A stretch of DNA of 64,000 nucleotides, taken from assembly GCF_014243345.1 (NCBI RefSeq), contig NZ_JACLZF010000002.1, forward strand, positions 682,001 to 746,000, in the 5' to 3' direction. The notes beneath the pieces are model-generated. The model had not been told where the DNA came from. It saw only the letters and a program-made list of their open reading frames with translations, and did no database searches. Each line of letters begins with the position of its first letter. Positions within the stretch are counted from its first letter, which is position 1. The position numbers and the translations under genes are program-made. The stretch comes from Robiginitalea sp. SC105 (GTDB lineage: Bacteria; Bacteroidota; Bacteroidia; Flavobacteriales; Flavobacteriaceae). Below are positions 55,523 through 64,000 of the stretch, one piece after another.

Positions 55523-56010
55523 GACAGGAGGATTTTACTTAAAATTAAAAAAAATTCGGGAGGGAGGTAGGGTATTGTTCCCTTTGGTTGTTATATAATC
55601 AAAGTTGCTATGAAAAAGGAGTCAATTGCCTCCCGCTGCAACAAGCTGCAGCGGGGGTAATTTCCTCAGCGAAATGCAATTTTGAATTAGCATATTTTGT
55701 GTCATAATTAGTTCATGTGTTTAGGTTGGTTTTGTCCCGGGAGACCGGGAGAACGAAAACCCCGGCGGATTCCGCCGGGGTTTTTCGTTTCCGGGTCCCG
55801 GAGGTGCCGGGAATGGCCGCCGAATCCCGTCAAAACGAACCAAAATCATTTTGTAGGAAAAGGTTTAATTGTATTTAAACCAGATAATTATGTAATTTAA
55901 ATGATAGTGTTGGTTTAAATGTATACTTTTCTGCGTTTTAACGCCCTTTCTACCCGCCGGGCTGCTGTGCCTGTCGATAACCTTGGGAAAACTCTCCGGT
56001 AAAAACCCCG
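55523..56010. other. intergenic region with two strong hairpins, possible small RNA
   Basis: Between divergent genes lie a long stem-loop (55618-55667: arms with CCCGCTGCA / TGCAGCGGG and further pairing, followed by T5 on the minus strand), a 16-codon frame inside it (55610-55660), a short CCCGG-GAGA-CCGGG hairpin (55735-55748) and the terminator at 55756-55785. Terminators that belong to no flanking gene suggest a small independent transcript. Confidence 0.45.
55756..55785 (+). terminator. orphan terminator upstream of guaA
   Basis: A perfect 14-bp stem AAAACCCCGGCGGA / TCCGCCGGGGTTTT with a T run. No annotated plus-strand gene ends before it. Confidence 0.85.
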
Positions 56011-56039
56011 TTGCACCTTGTGGGTTTTTGCTATTTTTG
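56011..56039 (+). promoter_or_regulatory. promoter of guaA
   Basis: TTG (56011-56013), 18 bases, TATTTTTG (56032-56039). The ATG lies three bases later, so the transcript would be leaderless or nearly so. Confidence 0.65.
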
Positions 56040-56042
56040 CCC

Positions 56043-57572
56043 ATGCAAAATAACGTTCTCATCCTCGATTTCGGTTCCCAGTATACCCAGCTTATCGCAA
56101 GGCGGGTGCGCGAACTGAATATCTTCTGCGAAATCAAACCCTACAACAAACTGCCCGGGGACCTCTCTCCCTACAAGGCGGTAATCCTTTCGGGTTCCCC
56201 GTTCTCGACCCGTGCGGAAGACGCTCCCCATCCGGACCTGAGCCGGATCAAAGGGCATAAACCCATCCTGGCCATTTGTTACGGAGCCCAGTACATTGCC
56301 CATTTCAACGGCGGCAATGTGGCACCGTCCAATACCCGGGAGTACGGCCGGGCCAAACTGGCCCACGTGGCACTGGACCCATTCCTGAAGGAGGTGCCGC
56401 GGAACAGTCAGGTGTGGATGAGCCACAGCGATACGATACAGGAGCTGCCGGAAGGGGCGGAGCTGCTCGCGAGCACCCACGACGTGCCCAACGCAGCCTA
56501 CAAGATCGCCTCGGAAAAGATATACGGGATACAATTCCACCCCGAGGTATACCACACCACTGCCGGGAGCATCATCCTCAAGAATTTCCTGGTGGATATT
56601 GCCGGCCTGGAGCAGAGCTGGACGCCGGCCGCCTTCGTGGAGACCACCGTCAACGAACTGCGGGAGAAAATCGGGACCGAAAAGGTGATCCTCGGCCTTT
56701 CCGGGGGGGTGGATTCCACCGTGGCAGCCGTGCTCCTGCACAAAGCGATCGGGAAGCACCTGCACTGTATTTTTGTCAACAATGGCCTGCTGCGAAAAAA
56801 CGAATTTGAGGAAGTCCTCCACCAATATGAGGACATGGGGCTCAACATCAAGGGTGTGGACGCTTCGGCACGCTTTTTGGATGCCCTCAAAGGGGAATCG
56901 GACCCGGAGGCCAAACGCAAAATCATCGGCCGCGTCTTTATCGAGGTGTTCGACGACGAGGCCCACCTGGTGGAAGATGCCAGGTGGCTCGGTCAGGGTA
57001 CCATCTACCCCGATGTCATCGAATCGGTATCCGCCACTGGTGGGCCGTCGGCAACGATCAAAAGCCACCACAACGTGGGCGGGCTGCCGGACTTTATGAA
57101 ATTGAAAGTGGTGGAACCCTTAAAGATGCTGTTCAAGGACGAGGTGCGCCGCGTGGGTGCCAGCCTTGGCATCCCGGGGGAACGCCTCGGCCGCCACCCC
57201 TTCCCGGGCCCCGGCCTGGCCATTCGGATCCTCGGCGACATCACCCGGGAGAAGGTTGCGATCCTGCAGGAGGTAGACCATATTTTTATCAGCGGGCTCC
57301 GCGAATGGGGGCTGTATGACAAGATCTGGCAGGCGGGCGCCATGCTGCTTCCGGTGAACAGCGTCGGGGTAATGGGGGACGAACGCACTTATGAAAAATG
57401 CGTAGCTTTACGGGCAGTGGAAAGCACCGACGGGATGACGGCCGACTGGGTCAATTTGCCGTACGAATTTCTGCAGAAGACCTCAAATGACATTATCAAT
57501 AAGGTGCCCGGGGTAAATCGGGTGGTGTACGACATCAGTTCCAAACCCCCGGCGACCATAGAATGGGAATAA
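56043..57572 (+). CDS. guaA: GMP synthase (glutamine-hydrolysing)
   Basis: Converts XMP to GMP. The class I amidotransferase domain has [16 protein letters not shown] (nucleophile Cys) and [11 protein letters not shown]; the ATP-pyrophosphatase domain has [20 protein letters not shown]; the C-terminal dimer domain includes [15 protein letters not shown]. Start ATG 56043 (509 residues), since codons upstream to 55983 fall within the promoter. One base separates it from the LysM gene. Confidence 0.97.
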   Translation: MQNNVLILDFGSQYTQLIARRVRELNIFCEIKPYNKLPGDLSPYKAVILSGSPFSTRAEDAPHPDLSRIKGHKPILAICYGAQYIAHFNGGNVAPSNTREYGRAKLAHVALDPFLKEVPRNSQVWMSHSDTIQELPEGAELLASTHDVPNAAYKIASEKIYGIQFHPEVYHTTAGSIILKNFLVDIAGLEQSWTPAAFVETTVNELREKIGTEKVILGLSGGVDSTVAAVLLHKAIGKHLHCIFVNNGLLRKNEFEEVLHQYEDMGLNIKGVDASARFLDALKGESDPEAKRKIIGRVFIEVFDDEAHLVEDARWLGQGTIYPDVIESVSATGGPSATIKSHHNVGGLPDFMKLKVVEPLKMLFKDEVRRVGASLGIPGERLGRHPFPGPGLAIRILGDITREKVAILQEVDHIFISGLREWGLYDKIWQAGAMLLPVNSVGVMGDERTYEKCVALRAVESTDGMTADWVNLPYEFLQKTSNDIINKVPGVNRVVYDISSKPPATIEWE

Positions 57573-57573
57573 C

Positions 57574-59721
57574 ATGAACGTTGTCTTAAAGTACCTGCTG
57601 CTGCTGCTATGCTGCCTGGCCATCGGATGCAAGGCCAAGGCACAGCAATTCAGTACCCACGCCGTGAAACGGGGGGAAACCCTCTATTCCATAGCGAGTG
57701 AATACCAGGTAAGCCCCCAGGACCTGCTCAAATACAACAAGGAGGTGGACCCGGACGGTTCCCTGCGCCCGAATACGATCCTGGTCATCCCCTCATCGGG
57801 CAACAACACCCTGGCCAACCGCCCTGCCGTGGGTAGTGCCCAGGACTCTACGGCCAGGGCACCCCAGGTAACTTTCCTCACCCACAGGGTCCGCCGAAAG
57901 GAAACCTTGTTCAGCATCACCCAGCGTTACAGGGTAAGCGAGGAAGAACTCAAACGATACAATCCGGACCTCTATTCCCGGTCCCTTCAAAAGGGCATGG
58001 TCCTGAGGGTTCCCCGATTCTCGGAAGCCTACCGGGAAGCCGAGGAACTCGAGGAATTACTAGATACCTATATGGTGCAACCCAAGGAAACGCGCTGGAG
58101 CATCGCCCATAAATTCGGCATCACCATCGACAGCCTGCTGCAACTCAACCCCGAATTGCCCAGCAGTACCAGCTACCTGGCAGAGGGGCAGGAGTTGCGG
58201 GTACCCAGGCTGGCAGGTTCCGGGATCGAGGAGCAGGAATCCGAGGTTTACCGGTCTTATACGGTGCCGCCCAAAAAAACGCTCTACAGCCTGAGCCAGG
58301 AATTCGGCATCAGCCGGGAAGAGATCATCCGGCTCAACCCGGAAATCCTGGAGCGGGGCAACCTGCAGGAGGGTATGCGGTTGCGCCTGCCGGAAAAGAA
58401 AGCGGACACCAGCGCCGTGAATGCCTCGAATTTTATTTTTTATGAGGTAAAGCCCAAACAAACGGAATTTTCCCTGACCCGGAAACTCGGAATCGGCTGG
58501 CCCGAACTCCGCGCCCTGAACCCGGACCTGGCCACCGGCCTGAAAGCCGGGATGGTGCTGAAGTTGCCCAGGGACCGGGCCGAAGGCCTGGAAGTAAAGA
58601 ATGCCCTGGTGCTGGACGAATTCAACCTGAGGGACAGCATCAATACGGCTAACCGGCCCCGGCTGCTCGTCCTTTTTCCCTTCCGCCTGGACCGCCTGGA
58701 CCTGCAGGACGAGGAAAAAACCCGGGAACGCATCCGCAACAACAATGCACTCAAATACAGCCTGGGCCTCTATTCCGGCCTGCTGGTAGCCCTGGACTCG
58801 GTGGCGGACATGGGGATCTCCGTGGACGTCAGGACCTTCGATACCCAGTTGAGCGCCGACCGGGTCCGGAACATGCTCCTGAGTGAAGACCTGGGCAATG
58901 TCAGTGCCATTATCGGCCCGCTGGAGCCGCGCTCCATTCAGGAAGTGGCAGCCCGCGCATCCGACCTGGGCGTACCGGTGATCGCCCCGGTGCCCATCAA
59001 CGAGGATTTCCCGCTCCAGAATATCTTTTACACCTATACCGACGAGGCAGAACTCCGCCGCCGCATGCTGGGCTATATGAAACAGCAGGTCACGGACCAG
59101 AATATCCTGATCATCTCCGACCAGGCGAACCGGGAGGTCGAGTCCCAGATCCTGCAGGCCTTCCCCGGGGCTGAACTGGTGCCGCTCAAGGAGGAGGAAA
59201 AAAACGTTTCCCTTGACCGGGAGGCCTTCATGGAGGCCCTTTCGCAAGAGAAGGAGAACTGGGTATTTGTGGAGACGAACGATTTCAAGATAGCTTCCAG
59301 CGTGAGTTCCATCCTGAATTCCGCCAATACGGAGGAAACCCGCGTGCGGATGTTTAGCACGAACCGCAGCAGGGCCTTTGAAAACGAGGTGATATCGGCC
59401 ACCCACCTCTCCAACCTGAAATTCACCTTCCCCTCCGTCTACCGGTCGGCAGCAACTTCGTCCTTTACGCGCCGCTACCGCCAGCGTTTCGGCGGGGAAC
59501 CTGACCGGTATGCGGTACGGGGCTTTGACCTGGGGATGGACCTCCTCCTGCGGCTGGCCTACAAGCTCGACCTGTTTGAAGCAGCCGACCAGATCGGGGC
59601 TACCCGATACACCGGAAATACGTTCAATTACATCAAAAAACTGCAGTCCGGGTATTTCAACACCGCCTCTTACATCCTGATGTACGACGGGCTGCGCATT
59701 GTGGAAATACAGGGACCATGA
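57574..59721 (+). CDS. LysM-repeat protein with periplasmic-binding-like domain
   Basis: The N-terminus MNVVLKYLLLLLCCLAIGCK carries a lipobox-like AIGC but could also be cut after KAQ. Five LysM modules follow (about 28-72, 103-146, 165-212, 229-275, 289-332), each with a form of VKRGETLYSIASEYQVSPQD. From about residue 360 to the end it has a type I periplasmic-binding fold of the LivK/AmiC kind (RLLVLFPFRLDRLD, VSAIIGPLEPRSIQEVAARA, ILIISDQANREVESQILQAF). LysM binds peptidoglycan, so this is probably a wall-anchored sensor or scaffold. It starts one base after guaA and overlaps the OsmC gene by four bases. Confidence 0.87.
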   Translation: MNVVLKYLLLLLCCLAIGCKAKAQQFSTHAVKRGETLYSIASEYQVSPQDLLKYNKEVDPDGSLRPNTILVIPSSGNNTLANRPAVGSAQDSTARAPQVTFLTHRVRRKETLFSITQRYRVSEEELKRYNPDLYSRSLQKGMVLRVPRFSEAYREAEELEELLDTYMVQPKETRWSIAHKFGITIDSLLQLNPELPSSTSYLAEGQELRVPRLAGSGIEEQESEVYRSYTVPPKKTLYSLSQEFGISREEIIRLNPEILERGNLQEGMRLRLPEKKADTSAVNASNFIFYEVKPKQTEFSLTRKLGIGWPELRALNPDLATGLKAGMVLKLPRDRAEGLEVKNALVLDEFNLRDSINTANRPRLLVLFPFRLDRLDLQDEEKTRERIRNNNALKYSLGLYSGLLVALDSVADMGISVDVRTFDTQLSADRVRNMLLSEDLGNVSAIIGPLEPRSIQEVAARASDLGVPVIAPVPINEDFPLQNIFYTYTDEAELRRRMLGYMKQQVTDQNILIISDQANREVESQILQAFPGAELVPLKEEEKNVSLDREAFMEALSQEKENWVFVETNDFKIASSVSSILNSANTEETRVRMFSTNRSRAFENEVISATHLSNLKFTFPSVYRSAATSSFTRRYRQRFGGEPDRYAVRGFDLGMDLLLRLAYKLDLFEAADQIGATRYTGNTFNYIKKLQSGYFNTASYILMYDGLRIVEIQGP

Positions 59722-60122
59722 CATCAAAAGTAGTTTACAAGGGTGATTTGCGCACCGAATGCACTCACCTGCGTTCGGGCAGTACCTACCTGACAGACGC
59801 CCCCATAGACAACCACGGCAAGGGGGAGGCCTTCAGCCCCACGGATACGGTTGCTACCGGGCTCGCCAACTGCATGCTCACAGTCATGGGTATCAAGGCC
59901 CGGGACCTGGAAGTGGCCCTGGAAGGAGCCACTGCCGAAGTGACCAAGCACATGAGTGCAGCCCCCAGGCGGATCTCCCGCATCGACCTCGATGTGTACC
60001 TGCCCGGGGAGGTTTCCGCCAAAGACCGGAAGATCCTGGAACGCACCGGGATGACCTGTCCGGTAATGTTGAGCCTGCACGAAGACATCGAAAAGAATAT
60101 CCGTTTTTTTTGGACTATGTAA
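59718..60122 (+). CDS. OsmC-family protein
   Basis: A 134-residue OsmC/Ohr-fold protein with the two redox cysteines in ATGLANCMLTVMGI and GMTCPVMLSLH. These proteins reduce organic hydroperoxides with thiol partners. The ATG overlaps the LysM stop (ATGA). It is one of a four-gene group with guaA, LysM and the DUF922 gene. Confidence 0.92.
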   Translation: MTSKVVYKGDLRTECTHLRSGSTYLTDAPIDNHGKGEAFSPTDTVATGLANCMLTVMGIKARDLEVALEGATAEVTKHMSAAPRRISRIDLDVYLPGEVSAKDRKILERTGMTCPVMLSLHEDIEKNIRFFWTM

Positions 60123-60655
60123 GGAGGGTTATCGGCTTGATTTTTCTGGGGATTTGCCCGCTGGCCCTTACCCAGGAAACGGCTCCCATCCGCTGGGAGC
60201 CCGATAGCCGGCTGGCCTGGTCCGATTTCAGGGCCGAGCCTCCCCAAAGCCGCCGGGTGGCCGCAACTACCGCCAGCGGCATCAGTTACAATTATAAGGC
60301 CCTGGGTTCCCAGGGCGGGTATTCCCTTGATTTTGAGGTAAGCACTTTTTTCTATCCCGATAAATCCTGGTACCATCCGGAGCTCTGCGACCAGGTGGTG
60401 CTCAGCCACGAGCAGTTGCATTTTGACATCTCCGAATTATTCGCCCGGAAATTCCGTGGCCGCTTACGAGGGGGAATATTCACGGAGAATGTTAAGGCAG
60501 AGGTCCGCCGGATCTTTACAGAGGTCAACCGGGAATTGTCGGATTTCCAGAACCGCTACGACGCGGAAACGGATTATTCCCGGAACCGTGCCGCGCAGCA
60601 GCAATGGAATGAGGCGGTCGCAGCCCTCCTGGCCGAACCGGAGCACCCCGAATGA
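60110..60655 (+). CDS. DUF922-type putative exported protease-like protein
   Basis: The start is uncertain: TTG 60110, overlapping the OsmC end by 13 bases, gives a signal peptide MDYVRRVIGLIFLGICPLAL cut near ALTQ; a TTG at 60137 would shorten the n-region; no ATG lies nearby in frame. The body has WEPDSRLAWSDFRAEPPQS, and VVLSHEQLHFDISELFARKF with an HExxH zinc-protease-like motif, matching DUF922 proteins. Activity is not shown for the family as far as I know. 181 residues. Confidence 0.78.
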   Translation: MDYVRRVIGLIFLGICPLALTQETAPIRWEPDSRLAWSDFRAEPPQSRRVAATTASGISYNYKALGSQGGYSLDFEVSTFFYPDKSWYHPELCDQVVLSHEQLHFDISELFARKFRGRLRGGIFTENVKAEVRRIFTEVNRELSDFQNRYDAETDYSRNRAAQQQWNEAVAALLAEPEHPE

Positions 60656-60785
60656 CGGGCACGGGGTCGATTTGTGTATGTTCCGAGCAACATGACGGAC
60701 CCTTACAGCCAGCCTGAAGAGCTCCCGGCCGCCTGACGAGTTCCCCCTGGCATGGCCGGCTCCGGGCAGCCTGACAATTCCCCGG

Positions 60786-61655
60786 TCAGATATCGCAGAT
60801 ACCGATGCCCTGTTTCAGGGCGGCGATCTTGTCCTCCCAGGTAGGGATGAATTCCTGGGCCACATGTCCGGTGAAGCCGGTAGCGGCAATGGCGCGCATG
60901 ATGGCCGGGTAATTGAGTTCCTGGGTTTCATCGATCTCATGCCGTCCCGGGTTGCCCCCGGTATGGTAGTGACCGAAATAGGGGTGGTACTCCCGGATAT
61001 TGCGGATGACGTCCCCTTCCATGATCTGCATGTGGTAGATGTCGTAGAGCAGCTTGAAGTGGTCGCTGCCCAGGCGGCGGCACAGTTCCACGCCCCAAAG
61101 CGTATTGTCGCACATATAGTCCTTGTGGTCGACCTTGGAATTGAGCAGTTCCATCTGGAGGACCACCCCGTATTTTTCGGCCGTGGGCAGGATCCTGCTG
61201 AGGCCTTCCACGCAATGCTGCAAACCTACCAAATCGTTCATGCCGTTGCGGTTGCCGCTGAAACAGATGAGGTTGGTATAACCGGCCTCAGCGATCAGGG
61301 GGATCTTTTCATTGTAGTCCGCCACCAGTTCGTCGTGCAGCCTCGGATCGTTCCAGCCCTCGACAATCCCCTTGCCGGCACCCCAGCACATAGCTGCGTG
61401 GATGCCGTGCTTTTTCAACAGCGGGAAATCCTCGGGCCCCACCAGGTCGATCGCCCCGATCCCAAGCTCAGCAATGTTCCCCAGGAAGGTGTCCAGGGGG
61501 ATGCTGCCGTAGCACCAGTAGCAGACGCTGTGGTTGATGGTGCCCTTCGGGGGTGCGTCCTGTGGTGTTTCCCGGGCGGCGGCGTTTCGTCCCAGGGGCG
61601 TAAAGAGTGCTGCGGAGGCCGCTGCACTGCGGCCGATGAATTTTCTGCGTTCCAT
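60786..61655 (-). CDS. Tat-exported hydroxypyruvate isomerase-like TIM-barrel protein
   Basis: MERRKFIGRSAAASAALFTP is a twin-arginine signal. The mature part is an AP-endonuclease-2/xylose-isomerase-like TIM barrel: GIGAIDLVGPEDFPLLKKHG, NLICFSGNRNGM, LQMELLNSKVDHKDYM, LLYDIYHMQIMEGDVI and HYHTGGNPGRHEID, with the metal ligands Glu, Asp and His in the expected places. It is close to hydroxypyruvate isomerase (Hyi) in pattern; the exported location suggests a sugar-related task. It lies alone between convergent and divergent neighbours. Confidence 0.88.
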   Translation of the reverse strand: MERRKFIGRSAAASAALFTPLGRNAAARETPQDAPPKGTINHSVCYWCYGSIPLDTFLGNIAELGIGAIDLVGPEDFPLLKKHGIHAAMCWGAGKGIVEGWNDPRLHDELVADYNEKIPLIAEAGYTNLICFSGNRNGMNDLVGLQHCVEGLSRILPTAEKYGVVLQMELLNSKVDHKDYMCDNTLWGVELCRRLGSDHFKLLYDIYHMQIMEGDVIRNIREYHPYFGHYHTGGNPGRHEIDETQELNYPAIMRAIAATGFTGHVAQEFIPTWEDKIAALKQGIGICDI

Positions 61656-61758
61656 GAGGTCTGGATTTCTTTTTGATCTGGATTTCTTAATGGCCCGGAG
61701 ATTTTCCCATTCAGGGAACCGGCTATTTAAAGATAGTATATTTGTCCAAACTCAGGGT

Positions 61759-62004
61759 ATGGAAGTTTCTTTGCCAAAGGGGGAACAACTCATTGAACTC
61801 GCCAATTACCGCATGCCTTTTGGCAAGTACAAGGGGCGGCTGCTGTCCGAATTGCCCTTGCCCTACCTGGTTTGGTTCCGCCAGAAAGGCTTTCCGCCGG
61901 GAAAACTGGGCCGGAACCTGGAGGTGGTCCACGGCATCAAGGAGAACGGGCTGGAGGGGTTGCTGTACCGGATCCGGAAAGAATTTCCCCGGGATTCTCC
62001 CTGA
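61759..62004 (+). CDS. DUF3820 family protein
   Basis: An 81-residue protein with the DUF3820 core ANYRMPFGKYKGRLLSELPL, PYLVWFRQKGFPPGKLG. The start is ATG 61759, 14 bases past a TATATTTG box (61737-61744); longer frames to 61534 run over the divergent gene. Cytoplasmic; function unknown. Followed by pyrG after 49 bases, which has its own TAACTTTG box (62022-62029). Confidence 0.87.
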   Translation: MEVSLPKGEQLIELANYRMPFGKYKGRLLSELPLPYLVWFRQKGFPPGKLGRNLEVVHGIKENGLEGLLYRIRKEFPRDSP

Positions 62005-62017
62005 TTTCCTCCGGTAA

Positions 62018-63691
<1,674 letters not shown>

Positions 63692-63773
63692 ACATCCCAA
63701 TTGGCCGTATATTTGCACCCCGCAAGTCCAATCTTTGGGCGGCGCGGGAGCCAGGTCCTGTTAAAACGATTAC

Positions 63774-64000
63774 ATGGAAGAAAAAAAGCTGGATATCAAT
63801 TCCATTATTGGATTCGTACTCATTTTCGGAATCCTCATTTTCTGGTTTTATACCAACCAGCCGAGTCCCGAGGAAGTGGAAGCCCAGAGACAGGCGACCG
63901 AGCAAGTGCAGGACTCCGTAGGCCAGGCCGAAGCCAGCCAGCCCACCCCGCCGCCTGCCGACCCGGTCCTTGACCTGAACGACTCCGTGGCGCGGGAGGC
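63774..64000 (+). CDS. yidC: membrane protein insertase YidC, 3' end cut by window edge
   Basis: The visible 75 codons begin MEEKKLDINSIIGFVLIFGI, the N-terminal membrane segment of Bacteroidota YidC, and then enter a charged, Gln/Pro-rich periplasmic linker (EEVEAQRQATEQVQDSVGQ). The conserved insertase domain lies beyond the window. A TATATTTG box (63708-63715) lies between pyrG and this ATG, so it has its own promoter. Confidence 0.9.
   Translation, partial: MEEKKLDINSIIGFVLIFGILIFWFYTNQPSPEEVEAQRQATEQVQDSVGQAEASQPTPPPADPVLDLNDSVARE

Noticed and set aside
58060-59727. Long frame antisense to the LysM gene
   Set aside because: Shadow of a G+C-rich gene; rich in Gly/Val/Arg with no recognisable features.

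Overview
The window looks like a piece of a marine Flavobacteriaceae chromosome (Bacteroidota). The core from about 16 kb onward is G+C-rich for that family, which would fit a Robiginitalea-like genome; this is an inference from gene content and base composition, not a database match. Supporting signs are TAnnTTTG promoter boxes with upstream TTG/TTTG elements, SusC-like TonB receptor plus DUF4249 lipoproteins, BshC, PorT-type barrels, a two-subunit transketolase, the pyrG-yidC pair and an absence of clear Shine-Dalgarno sites.

Bases 1 to about 15.8 kb are clearly A+T-rich and form the tRNA-proximal end of a genomic island. It sits against the 3' end of a tRNA-Lys(UUU) gene (15794-15866, minus strand) and carries a complete tyrosine integrase (14360-15565) plus the C-terminal scrap of a second one (13554-13690). 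Cargo, left to right: a LamG protein cut by the window edge; a small lipoprotein; two large BspA-like surface lipoproteins built from thrombospondin type 3, DUF285 and (in one) leucine-rich repeats, the second holding an exact 198-bp tandem duplication; an endonuclease/exonuclease/phosphatase-fold protein; an AAA_13 ATPase resembling the RloC/PrrC anticodon nucleases; a DUF4160 / DUF2442-HTH pair; and a small lipoprotein. The 8.5-13.5 kb block is the best candidate for an undescribed, possibly defensive, system. The far island end lies outside the window.

From 16 to 64 kb the content is mostly housekeeping. 16-32 kb: shikimate kinase, PRTase, TPMT-like methyltransferase, S4 protein, FKBP lipoprotein, PorT-like barrel, split transketolase, tgt with an LptF/G permease, accA, dnaB with its usual Bacteroidota neighbour, HAD phosphatase, alpha/beta hydrolase, a sterol-desaturase-like hydroxylase divergent from a TetR regulator over a paired operator, and YjbQ. 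32-36 kb: the thrS-infC-rpmI-rplT translation operon, with infC apparently starting at AUA. 36-45 kb: glycerate kinase, two tandem DUF4249 lipoproteins with their TonB receptor, monomeric isocitrate dehydrogenase, an unassigned structured RNA of about 390 nt with its own promoter and terminator, and a carboxypeptidase-regulatory-domain protein. 45-52 kb: an exported aminotransferase V / DoxX / Gfo-Idh-MocA group and a secreted M14 peptidase. 52-64 kb: bshC, a PLP decarboxylase, a PNPOx-like flavoprotein, guaA followed by a LysM/periplasmic-binding hybrid, OsmC and DUF922 genes, an exported TIM-barrel isomerase, DUF3820, pyrG, and the start of yidC at the right edge.
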